This document shows, piece after piece, positions 54,332-64,000 of a stretch of DNA of 64,000 bases (positions within the stretch are counted from its first letter, which is position 1; each line of letters opens with the position of its first letter). Source of the stretch: Tiliqua scincoides. Lineage: Eukaryota; Chordata; Lepidosauria; Squamata; Scincidae. The notes beneath the pieces are model-generated. The model saw nothing but the letters and a program-made list of their open reading frames with translations, was not told where the DNA came from and made no database searches. The stretch lies in contig NC_089822.1 of the NCBI RefSeq assembly GCF_035046505.1, forward strand, positions 268,967,024 to 269,031,023, read 5' to 3'. The position numbers were made by a program, and so were the translations under genes.

Positions 54332-54867
54332 TGTTGCAATTGGTGCAACTCCGTATGCTCTCAAGGGGTGGCAGGAGACTGTTCTAAAAAGGGTTAAGCC
54401 ATAGCCCAGTGTCCTTTGCAGTTTACCTGTCCACCTTGGATGACCTATGTGGGAGGGGCGTGATCCAGACCCTATATAACTCCTGAGCACGCCCTCCCCC
54501 CTCTCTCTTACCTCTTCCTCACCACAACTGAGGAGACAAGATGGCATGCAGCAGGGATCTGCTGGCGCTACCATCTTGACCACATGGCATGCAGGACAAG
54601 GCAGCTATAGGGCCTTGTTATCTTTACGTCAGAGTACCTCTGATTCCTAAATCAGATGCTGTAACCGTACCACTAAGGAACTGTGAGTAAATGAATCTGT
54701 TCTTGCAACTTCAACCAGCCAATGTTGCTTGTGTGTTTCTTGACTAGCAGTCAGCCGGGTGTGGGAGGCTCCCTGGGGTTGATTCCCAGCAAAGGGGGGT
54801 TCTGCTGCTGAAGCGACTCTGCTCCCCCCCTAATGGAGGAAATCTGGTTTAAGAGATTCCTCCAACA
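54332..54867 (+). repeat. Solo copia LTR (fossil)
   Basis: TG...CA ends, target duplication AGTTA at 54327-54331 and 54868-54872. Same family as the LTRs at 46142 and 52033, but with a variant middle ('catagcccagtgtcctttgc') shared with the solo LTR at 63375, so a second subfamily. Confidence 0.9.
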
Positions 54868-54917
54868 AGTTACCCCCAAAATGGGGATGGAGCTGTGATG
54901 ATTATACACTAGAAACA

Positions 54918-57320
54918 AAAAACAGCACTCTGATGCTCCAATCCTAACCACGCTTACCTGAGAGTAAGCCCCATTGAACAAAAGAGGACTTACTTCTGAG
55001 TAGACCTGGTTAGGATTTTGCCCTGAGTTTGTTAGCAGCACACCTGGAGGGTTTTGGAAAGGGAGGCGGGAGAGAGAAGTGATGAATTTGTGGGGGAGGG
55101 GAAGACTTTGTTCTGTGTGTATCTGCTGATTGCAAACTGAGGTCACCCAGAGACTGTTTGGCTGCAATCCTAACCTCACTTTCCTGTGAATGTCCCATTG
55201 AGCACAATAGGACTAAGTTCTGAGTAGACCTAGATTGTGCCTTTTGTCTTATAATAGCAGCCAACATAGGAAGTCTCCCCCCCCCCCGAAGGCAGGAGGA
55301 AAAAGGGGGATGACTGGAAAGGAATGGGTATTTTTATTTTTTAATCAATTTTGGGGCACAAAATGTGACTGATCAAGAGTGACTTTTTTTCTTTTTTGAA
55401 GGGGGAAGGAAAGGTCCTTAGAAACTTCTGCCCGCCCTCCCTGCTTCCCTGGATTCTGATCTCAGCCGTCCTCCAGCGTCAGTCCAGGAAGAAGATGCAG
55501 GGGCAAAACTGAAGCCAGCAGACCGGGATTTGACACCATGAAAAACTTCGTAGTGCTGTTGCAGGGAACCTTCTGGGATGTCCTCTCCTGGTGATGGTTA
55601 ACCACAGCCTGGCTGAGCACGTGCCCTGGAGTGCTTGGCATTTGAGTGCCTGCCTCCCTGCAGAGGGTGGGACTGGATGATCTCTGGAAGTCCCTTGGAA
55701 GACTTTCTTATTCTGTCTATATATATATAAGCACTGAGGGAGACTTACCTGAGCTCCTGACTCCTTCTGCTTTGCTATCCTGATTTTTTTTTTTTAAGGA
55801 TATTCCTTTCACAGAAGCAGGTGATGCAGAAGGCTTTTGGCCTGTCTGATATTGGGTGCCATTCATATGGAGCACATTTTGTTGAAGCATTTGAAAAACC
55901 GTTCATAGTTGTGGTTTCCACAGCTCAAAAAGTAGGTTGCAGAGCTGGGAAAGGTACAAAAGACACTAAGGGCGCAATTTTAACCCCTTATGTCAGTGCT
56001 GTAAAGCACTGACATAAAGGCAATGCAGCCCTGAGGTAAGGGAACAAACATTCCCCTACTTTGAGGAGGCCTCTGTGAGTGACACCCAACTGCAGGATGC
56101 AGCACACGTCCCATTGGCACTGCTAGGCCAGTGCTGGAAAGCACTGACATAGGGGGTGAGGATTGTGCCCTAAATGGTCCCAGGGCTACGTAAACCCCAA
56201 ATGGGCTGCTGGGTCCCCTGAACCAAGTGTTGGTGTCTCACAGCATCTCCTGGGAAGCCTGGTCTGTGTGAGCAGGAGAGCCCAGCCCTCTCAGTGATCT
56301 GGGGTCCTTGAAAGCCACTCCCTGGAATCAGTTCCCCTCATGGTCCTTTGAAGTGGAACATCCTTGTGCCAAAACAGCCAGGTGTGCTTGTGGCACCTCT
56401 AAACTGCACAACTGGGGCATGTTCCAGAGTTACTTCCAGTCCAGAGAGACTGCACCATCCAGTATTGAACAAGAGCTAGAAATAATTGGGGTGCTACTTT
56501 CAGTTAAATGACAATTCCTATCCTCCAGTGTGATTTATCGGATGATTTTGATCCTCCCACTTGGAGCAGGGATTTGGAAAGTTCAAACAAACCTCCCTCC
56601 CCCCAGTTGGTGATTTCTTTTGAAAGTGCCCCATAGTTGCTCCCGGGCCACAGACAGCTCATCATCCAATATTGAACAAGAGCTAGAAATAATTGGGGTG
56701 CTTCTTTCAGTTAAGTGACAACTCCTATCCTTATGTGTGATATTCCCATATATATGTCTATGCTAGACCTTGATCTCCCGCCCCTTCTCCTTCTGAGAGA
56801 GAGAGAACTCTTCAGGAAAATCAGGAGGTGCAAGGAGTGAATGTGAGACGATGGATTTGAGGGGGAGCCAAAATGGAAGCTGGTGTGTGTGCATGCATGA
56901 GGGGATCGATGCCATCCATTTTTCCCTTTCTTCTGGAGCCAAGTAATTCTCAAACAAGACACACACGCCCCTGGGCCATGACATGCTCTCTCCACCAGGA
57001 ACCTCATGGTGTTCCTGGGAGAAGTTCTCTTTGTACATTCAGCAATCACCTTCTGCTTCTTCCATATATCATTCGGTGCTGCTTGTTTTATATTTTTATC
57101 ACTGTTTGTGTGTTGTATATATTCCTTTTTCTCAATGAATTCCTGGTTCCTGACTGGTGGATTGTGAGTTGCATCCTTTTCCCCTTGTGGTCTTCTGGTG
57201 AGTGTTTGTGGGAATGTGCGCTGTGACCAAGGTTATAGGATCCCTGGACAGGCATGCTTGGTGGCCCACAAGAATGTACTTCCAGAGCATGTGTGTGAAC
57301 ACCTGGAGAACCTTCTAAAT
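54918..57320 (+). repeat. Gene E arm of the inverted duplication (3' flank)
   Basis: Inverted counterpart of 38739-40700. Contains short palindromic repeats (54934-55024, 55160-55245), a MITE (55967-56175) and the candidate cytoplasmic-exon block (55800-56300). No intact gene. Confidence 0.8.
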
Positions 57321-58205
57321 CAGGGGTGCCCAAACCCTGGCCCTGGGGCCACTTGCGGGCCTCGAGGACTCCCAATCCGGCCCACAGGGAACCCCCAGCC
57401 TCCAATGAGCTCTGGCCCTCCAGGGACTTGCTGGAGCCTGTGCAACTGCTCTCAGTGTGATGGCCAACTGTTCAACCTCTTGTGTGAACTGTGAGATGAG
57501 GGCTCTGTTGCGAGTAGCTTTTGCAGCAAGCAGCTGGCCGGCAGCGCAGTCTGCCTATCTCTCAAGGCCAGAGCGTAGACACAAAGACGATACACGGCAG
57601 ATGTCCTCCACCAAACGTCCCTTTACTATGTACAATATATACAGCAAACAGTCCAGATAGCACACAATGCACGGATCACACTGACATAGCCTTCGGCACC
57701 AAATCCACCTCGCTTCTTCCATGATCCAGCTTGCCCTGGCTGGAGTATATACTTGCTTCAGCCAATCAGAGTGAGCTAGAAAGTGCTGATGGCACATGGG
57801 GTGACATACCTGGTGACAGTCACCTGGTATGCATCACCAGATGTTGCATCAGCTCTTCCCATGATGCTGTGCGAAGTCAGGCCAAGGCTTCAGGGCCTGA
57901 TACTATCCAGCCTGCAAATTACCTGCAGGCCCGGCGATGATCCCTTGACAGGCTCCCTCCACTGCTTGTTGTTTCACGTCTGTGATGCAGCCAAGGAAAG
58001 GCCGACCTTGCTTTGTTCAAGGCCTTTTGTAAGGCCATGAGCTAATGCAAAACCTTCATTCATTCATGTAAGTTCCATCTCTAATGTATTCATTTATGTA
58101 CATGTATTCAAATTTGAAATGTAAATTGATACTTTTTTTCCTGGCCGCCAACACAGTGTCAGAGAGATGATGTGGCCTTCTTGCCAAAAAGTTTGGACAC
58201 CCCTG
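57321..58205 (+). mobile_element. hAT element with a solo LTR inside
   Basis: Ends caggggtgcccaaa and tttggacacccctg; target duplication TTCTAAAT at 57313-57320 and 58206-58213. Without the LTR it matches 22417-22881. Confidence 0.9.
57506..57950 (-). repeat. Solo LTR of a second family (fossil)
   Basis: 445 bp with TG...CA ends, target duplication GGCTC at 57501-57505 and 57951-57955. On the minus strand a gattggctg CCAAT-type box and a TATA-like tatatactcc stand in promoter order, so minus orientation is likely. Superfamily not identified. Confidence 0.85.
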
Positions 58206-58213
58206 TTCTAAAT

Positions 58214-60187
58214 GAAGAAGACCACAATGTTTGGTGCATGAGTTTAGAAAAAAGGTGACCTGACCTGATTGAGGCTTCTATAATTATGGTTGATGGGCAG
58301 AGGGTGCAGTGTGCTTCTCCCTCTCTGACAGTCAGGGGGTACCCAATGAAAAGACTGGGAGGAGATTCTGATGTGGCGGGGAGGGGCTTCTTCCTACAGT
58401 CTGTCATTAGTGGGCGGAACTCATTGCCACCACCAGTTTCAGTGGGATTAAAAAGCAGGTATAGTTCGAGATCTGCACCCTTGTCACACAATTTGCAATG
58501 TCTTTACTTTTTACTTTTTTTGTTTTTGTTTTTAAGAAAACAAAAATAAAAAAGAGGTGAAACCAAACTGCATTTAGCATGGAGTCAGTGGGGCTTACTC
58601 CCAGGAAAGTGTGGATAGGATTGGGCTGTAACAGGAGGCCTGCACTGTATCCAACACAAGACAGGGCCCCAAAGTGGCACAGCCAGAGGCAAGTGGAAAC
58701 TCTTCCCCTTACCCCAGGCAAGCCCCTGCAGCCCCAATCCGTCTCTTTGGACTTGCACAATCTCATAAGTCCCAGGAGAGTGGGGTGGCTTGAAGCTGCT
58801 CTGTGCTGCTTGGGAAGGGGGGGGGGTTAGGATCCAGCATACCTGCGGGGTCTTAGCCCTCTCCAGCTCCCTTGCCCGCCCACACCTGGCACCACCCTCT
58901 GCCCACCCTCTGCCCACCCTGGAACGCCTCCTCCCCACCCTCTCCGAGCTGATGCAAGGCTCTCTGTTGAGGCTGGCGCCAAGGCTGGATTCAGTCTCTG
59001 AGCTGACGTGTGTCCCAGCCGACTCCAAAGTAGGCACAAACGTGCTTTATGGCGCGTTGGTGACCCTCCTGGGCCTGCACAAGGGACTTGCGCCAGCCCA
59101 AGGGCGCCTTAGGATTGCGTCCTTAGGAGTGTGTTTGTATTACTCTATCTAGCCACCAACGCCAAGCAGGCAGGTAGACCTGGGCTCCAAAGACTATGGC
59201 TGTTACCACTTTCCCCCTGCCTGTTTTGCCCCCCTTCTGCTCATCCCCTCTGCCACCCCCACTCGGTTTCATGCCTTCCCTCTTTGGGAAGGGGCCCAAA
59301 AGAAACTTTGCACCCCGTGATAAAATTCCTCCCAGCGTGCAAGGATATCACGCTGGAGGGAACTGGAGGCGGAGCCCCACTTTCTGCAGAGCAGCTTCAC
59401 ATTGGACCGTCCCGCAGCCCCACAAGAGACGCTGCAGTCCGTCACTTATAGAAAGCACAGCTCCTGGCAGGCAGCAGGCTTAGGGCGCAATCCCGCGCCT
59501 GTCTACTCGGAAGCAAGGCCCACTGTCTGGCGGGGTGGCTCTTAGGACAGTGTGCCCAGGACAGCAGCCTGACTGCACGGAGCGCTCCGCTGCCGCTTGA
59601 CCAAAGGCTTCCCTCTGGCTGTTTGTCTTATGCGCGGGACGCTCCGCGGGATCCTGAAACGCCCGCAGCGAGGAGGTTTCCTCCCGGAGAGGAAGCAAGA
59701 GCCCGCTGCGGGGAACCCCGAGGGGCTGCGGGAACGCGCGCCCTGCCCGCGCCTCCTGCCCAGAGCCCTGGCTGGGACTCGCTCCCGACCCAGCCTGCAG
59801 CACTGCTGGCGACCCAGGTCCGTTTCCAGCTGCGGGACTGCTGCCCGCCCAGCCGCAAGTCAAGCCCTGGAGAGGCGGGTGGAGATTTCCAGCCACACGG
59901 GCTGCATCCTCTCCACACTCACCGGGGCGGAGCCCTACTGATTCTGGGGACCTGCTTCCGGACACGCAGAGGACTCGCCTGGGCTCGCGGGCAGCCCGGG
60001 AAGAAGCGGGCACTGGGCTCTCCTGCCCCTTCCTTTGACTGGGAGGTGTTTCAGGACACCGCGTCAAGTTGTGTTTTTTATTGGGGGGGGGATCTCCTGG
60101 AATAGCTGAGGCCAGACTGCGCAGTCTCCCCCCCCCCCGCTCCTCCTCCCCCACTGGAAGGAGAGATCTCTGGTGGCTGCCTTGGAT
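58214..60187. other. Flank of gene D: repeats and CpG-rich DNA
   Basis: Contains short palindromic repeats at 58570-58632 and 59483-59550, a minus-strand repeat at about 58800-59120 related to 63125-63374, and a CpG-rich stretch at about 59560-60000. No exon was recognised; long open frames in the CpG-rich part look like composition effects. Confidence 0.5.
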
Positions 60188-60198
60188 CAGTTGGGACC

Positions 60199-60294
60199 AA
60201 ACTTTCTTTTCTCGGGTCACGTGTCCAGCTGCCCGGCCCTCTCCAGGACCGCCCAGCAACCGGTGACGCAACAGGCGCACCCGCTCCTCATTGG
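60199..60294 (+). promoter_or_regulatory. Gene D promoter: ISRE-like, X1/X2, Y boxes
   Basis: AACTTTCTTTTCTC (60199-60213), X box CCCAGCAACCGGTGACGCAA (60252-60271), Y box ATTGG (60290-60294), with a CACGTG just after the ISRE. Same layout as the gene B promoter. Confidence 0.75.
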
Positions 60295-60406
60295 CGGAGC
60301 GCTTCTACCCGCGGACTCCCTTCCTCGCTCAGCCCGTCCTGGCCGGAGGGAGAAGCCAGACGGGACGGGAGGGAGGCTGGTGGTTGCGATCCGACGCTGG
60401 GGAGGG

Positions 60407-60477
60407 ATGGGGCTGGCGGGCTGGCGTGCCTGGCTCCTGGGGGCGGCTGCCCTCCCGCTGCTGGGGGGGCTGCTCCG
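60407..60477 (+). pseudogene. Gene D exon 1, signal peptide, frameshifted
   Basis: MGLAGWRAWLLGAAALPLLG, then an extra G in a G run (near 60463-60469) turns GCS into GLL and ends the exon in the wrong phase. Confidence 0.8.
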
Positions 60478-61995
60478 GTGAGTGAGTTCCTGCAGGGGAG
60501 GGAGGAGGGCAGGTGGGCGGCCATTGGAGTCCCTGGACGGGAGGGGGAGAGGGAGGCAGGCAGGCGCTGTGCCCACCCGGAGCCCGAGTGCAAAAGGGGG
60601 GGCGGCATTGGAGAGGTCCCGAGCTCCAGCCTTTTGCACGTCCTTCGTCCTTGCTCTGCGTGCTCCCGAACGGGTCCCTGCCCTGCTCCCATCGCGCTCC
60701 GGTCCTTGCCTGACTCCAGGCCGGGTCGTGTTTTCCTGCTGCCCCGTCCCGGTCCGTTTCTCCCCTCTGCTCAAGGTCCAGCTGCAAGCCAAGGCCAGTG
60801 TGATCAGTTTTGTGGGGCAGTTTCAGCTGCAGAGGGAAGGGGGCGTCCTTTCTTGCCCATGAGTCTGGATGCCACTGCTGGATTTCTGCCCCTCCAGCTG
60901 GTGCGTGAGCCAGTTGGGCCTTTGCATGTTCAGACGCCTTCCTCTTTCCCAGGCCGGCCTTTGAGCTTTAGAATTAAGATTTTGCACAGTCCCATACTCT
61001 CTGAACTGAACCCAGTCAAAAATTCTGCTTTTTGATGGAGCATGATGACAATTTTCTCTGAAAATTGGCTTGCACTACAGTGTATGATTTGTTGGTGAAA
61101 AAGGCCTCCATGCAAAATGTCTTTTCCTTGGTTGACCAAAACATATTGGGGAAGATTATTGTCCCACTATTTCATGCACAAAGTCAACTTGTATACCCTG
61201 AAAGAAAAAAGATGAAAAATTGAAATTGGCAGTTTTATTCAAAGATTTGTGGGTTCAGTTTTTTTTTGGGGGGGGAGGGGGGTCACCCTGATCTGCACCC
61301 AGAGCTGCAGCTGAGATAACTCTCCCTGTTTCGCACAGCAGTAATTCAGGGCCACTGGTATATGGTACTCTCTTGCCTAAAGGGAATGTTGGTTTGATGC
61401 AGATAAGATGGAGTCTGAGGCTGGTGCCTTTTAACACAGGGTGATGGGGAGTCCTAAATATAGGGCAAATACAACTTGATGAAAGTAGTGGCATACTTCG
61501 GGGTCAAATGAGTTGTGTTTTGTTGTTGTTTTTTTAAGAGAAAGAAGCCAACAGCCCCACAGGCTTCTTTCCCTTTACCCTCCTCCTGATGGAGGGAACG
61601 GCCCAAAATTGTGCCCACTGAAACTCACAGCCACTCCAGGTGTGATTCTGGGCTGCATCTTTCACTTCCTAGAAAATGATGAAAGACGCGACCCAGAGTG
61701 GCATCACGCTGGGAGTTGCAGCCTTTCCAGGTATGATGGAGGAGGAGAGGAAGGGAGCAGCCCAGAGCAGTGTGGAGTCGTGCCAGTAGAGGCTTCAGCT
61801 CCCAGTGAGGTTCCAGAAGTGATTGTGGTGACATGATAACATCACTGCAATTACTTCTGGGTCAGGAGGTGGGGGGTGGCAATGTGGGAGGTGGCCCTGA
61901 GCAGAGAAAAGTCCAGAAAAGTGCCACTCAATTAAAGCAAGAATCAGATTTCCACTGTCACTATCACTTTATGTGACACTCAAACGGCCACGGTG

Positions 61996-62599
61996 CATGC
62001 ACGTTGGGGCAAAGGATAAAAACTTCACATATAGGCTGATGGGTTCTGAGCTGCCTGAGACAGATCAGGAGAGAGATCTTGGGGTGGTGGTGGACAGGTC
62101 GATGAAAGTGTCGACCCAAAGTGCGGTGGCAGTGAAGAAGGCCAATTCTATGCTTGGGATCATTAGGAAGGGTATTGAGGACAAAACGGCTAATATTGTA
62201 ATGCCATTGAACAAATCGATGGTAAGGCCACACCTGGAGTATTGTGTCCAGTTCTGGTCGCCGCATCTCAAAAAGGATATAGAGGAGATGGAGAAGGTGC
62301 AGAAAAGAGCAACCAAAATTATTACTGGGCTGGGGCACCTTCCCTATGAGGAAAAGCTACAGCATTTGGGCCTCTTAAGAGGCGCCTGAGGGGGGACTTG
62401 ATTGAGACATACAAAATTATGCACGGGAAGGATGGAGTGGATAGAGAGAGAGACACTCTTTTCCCTCTTGCATAACACCAGAACCAGGGGACATCCACAA
62501 AAGTTGAGTGTTGGGAGAGTTAGGACAGACAGAAGAAAATATTTCTTTACCCAGCATGTAATTAGTTTGTGGAACTCCTTGCCACAGGGTGAAGTGATG
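61996..62599 (+). mobile_element. CR1 LINE, fused to class I alpha1
   Basis: ORF 61973-62389 carries RDLGVVVDRSMKVSTQ, NKSMVRPHLEYCVQFWSPHL, QKRATKIITGLGHLPYEEK; the next frame SHNTRTRGHPQKLSVGRVRT-like and ISLLWNSLP-like motifs. It stops at about 62599 inside the ORF, where class I sequence begins. Confidence 0.88.
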
Positions 62600-62789
62600 G
62601 CGTATTTGGATGACCTGCTCCTTGGTGTCTACAACAGCGCTGGGAAGAGGATGGTGCCTCGAGTGTCCTGGGTGGAGGAGAAGGAGGATCCCCAGTGGTG
62701 GCAAAAGGAGACAAAGATTGTGCGGGTCTGGGTGTTTGAGTTCCAGTGGTTGCTGGAGAAGGTGCAAAAGGTCTTCAACCATAGCCGAG
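62600..62789 (+). pseudogene. Gene D alpha1 exon, 5'-truncated
   Basis: AYLDDLLLGVYNSAGKRMVP, RVSWVEEKEDPQWWQKETKI and VFNHSR, donor gtgagc kept. Closest to gene B alpha1. No acceptor remains, so it cannot be spliced as a normal alpha1. Confidence 0.85.
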
Positions 62790-62974
62790 GTGAGCAGGGG
62801 TGGGGGAGATGACTGCTGCGTCAGGGAGGGGGGAAATATGGGGAGAGAAGTGCCTTTGCCCCAGAGGCTCCTCTCCTTCACAGTAGCTGCCCCCTTGGTC
62901 ACAAGGTCGGCTGCCCATGGTGCCACCCCACCTCAGGGAGATTCCAGATGTCCCCCTGAAAAGTCTCACTTTCT

Positions 62975-63110
62975 CTCAAATTATGGAGGGATTCGCCCTC
63001 ACTGGAGATCTTCAAGCAGAGGCTGGAGATGCTGTAGGAGGATGTCCTGCAACAAACAGGGTTGGACTAGATGCTCTTGTGGGTTCCTTCCAGCTCTAGG
63101 ATTCTATGCC
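62975..63110 (+). repeat. Older CR1 3' end
   Basis: 'ttcaagcagaggctggagat', 'gggttggactagatgctctt', 'ccttccagctctaggattct'. Confidence 0.75.
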
Positions 63111-63124
63111 TTCAAGATGGAAGT

Positions 63125-64000
63125 GCTTCATATAGCGCAAACCAGACAGGCCCTTGGGCCGGCGCAAGTGCTTTGCGCTGGCCCAGGAGTGTTGCAAATG
63201 TGCCATAAGGCAAGTTTCCACCTCATGAGTCAGATAGCCTGGTGTGCGGAGGCTGACTTAAGCCTCCACGTCGACAGAGGCACCGATCCTTGCGTCGGTC
63301 AAGCTCGGCTGACGCAAGGCTCTGGGGTGGGCGGAGAGGGGAGGGAGGCGTTCCGGGGCGGGGAAGGGTGGGCATGTTGGAGGAATTTCTTAAAACTGGT
63401 TTCCTCCTTTAGGGGGGGAGCAGAGTAGCTTCAGCAGCAGACCCCCCCTCTTGCTGGGAATCAATCCCAGGGGGCCTCCCACACCCAGCTGACTGCTAGT
63501 CAAGAAACACAAACAACATTGGCTGGTTGAAGTTGCAAAGGAGATTCATTTACTCACGATTCATTAAGGCAACAAGGCCCTACAGCTGCCTTGTTCTGCA
63601 TGTGCCATGTGGTCAAGATGGCGTCACCAGCAGAGCCCTGCTGGGAGTGGCAATCTTGTCTGGTCAGTGGTCTTGAGGAAGAGAGAGAGAGCTTGGAGAG
63701 GAAGGGAGTTATATAGGGTCTGGGGCCACGCCCCACATAGGTCATCCAAGGTGGACAGGTAGATTGCAAAGGACACTGGGCTATGGCTTAACCCTTTTTA
63801 GTACAGTCTCCTGCCACCTCTTGGAAGCAGACGGAGTTGTACCAACTCCAATAGGGCACACCTCAGGAGGTGGCACACCTCTGAGGAGACCCATTGGGCG
63901 AAGGTGGCTTGCCCGGAGGTAAGGGAAAAAGGAGCCACTTTGGGCCCCTATCCTGCACTGGATGCAGCGCAAGCCTCTTGGTCTGCCTGTTCCAGTGCAA
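63125..64000. repeat. Interspersed repeat split by a solo LTR
   Basis: 63125-63374 and 63854 onward belong to one repeat ('ggcgcaagtgctttgcgctg' to 'gatgcagcgcaagcctcttg') interrupted by the solo LTR. A minus-strand relative is near 58800-59120. It runs to the window end. Confidence 0.5.
63375..63853 (-). repeat. Solo copia LTR (fossil), minus strand
   Basis: Target duplication GGGCA at 63370-63374 and 63854-63858. Same subfamily as 54332-54867. TATA-like region on the minus strand near 63711-63720. Confidence 0.88.

Larger units (their letters stand above)
60407..62789 (+). pseudogene. MHC class I remnant (gene D)
   Basis: Exon 1 (60407-60477) and the last two thirds of alpha1 (62600-62789); no alpha2 or later exon before the window ends. 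Exon 1 has seven G where genes B and the orphan copy have six, making it 71 bp and shifting the phase. Alpha1 lacks its first ~31 codons, replaced by CR1. Intron 1 shares a block with gene B (61300-61480). Group: divergent, with gene B. Confidence 0.8.

Noticed and set aside
59597-60105. Open frames in the CpG-rich region before gene D as a separate gene
   Set aside because: No motif, no splice signals of note and overlapping frames on both strands, so composition is the simpler cause.
1-64000. CRISPR arrays, bacterial operons, tRNA or rRNA genes
   Set aside because: None seen. The only tRNA-like sequence is the head of the SINE at 32225, and the direct repeats are microsatellites or transposons.

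Overview
The window looks like reptile nuclear DNA, most likely a squamate (lizard). It has split vertebrate genes with GT-AG introns and dense interspersed repeats. These include CR1 LINEs ending in TTCTTATG repeats, an L2-type LINE, an RTE-like LINE, hAT-type DNA transposons with 8-bp target duplications, palindromic elements with ends like AGGGCGCAATCCTAAC, a tRNA-derived SINE and a Ty1/copia LTR element. No tool was run; species and family names rest on motif recognition.

The host genes are all MHC class I heavy-chain genes or pieces of them. Gene A (+, 4554 to about 12978) has a textbook class I promoter (kappaB site, triple ISRE, X and Y boxes), a signal-peptide exon and open alpha1, alpha2 and alpha3 exons. 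Its transmembrane (TM) exon is cut at 12888/12889 by a duplication junction. Immediately after comes an orphan class I promoter and exon 1 (13091-13344), and far downstream an orphan intact TM exon (18789-18866); together they look like a gene collapsed onto its two ends. Gene B (+, 23625-35527) has all exons but a frameshift in alpha2 and a stop in alpha3. At 35590-37131 lies another collapsed copy: gene A-like 5' flank and intron 1, then one 33-bp cytoplasmic exon. Gene C (-, 45760-40910) is the best classical candidate: every exon is open and most peptide-anchor residues are present. Gene E (+, 53646) keeps exon 1 only and is the inverted twin of gene C. Gene D (+, 60407-62789) has a frameshifted exon 1 and an alpha1 exon whose first third was replaced by CR1 sequence.

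Genes C and E are arms of a head-to-head inverted duplication (about 38.6-46.1 kb and 53.3-58.2 kb). A copia element (46142-52352) sits between them, apparently inside a CR1 copy, and an RTE-like LINE has landed in its left LTR. Two solo copia LTRs (54332-54867, 63375-63853) and one solo LTR of another family (57506-57950, inside a hAT element) follow, all with 5-bp target duplications.

Biologically, class I heavy chains present peptide or other ligands at the cell surface with beta2-microglobulin. Here one classical-looking gene is surrounded by divergent, truncated and collapsed relatives in a rapidly duplicating, repeat-rich locus. The most noteworthy non-gene signal is a 3'-terminal UNCG-loop hairpin shared by the RTE-like LINE and a short non-autonomous repeat family, which suggests a LINE/SINE partnership.
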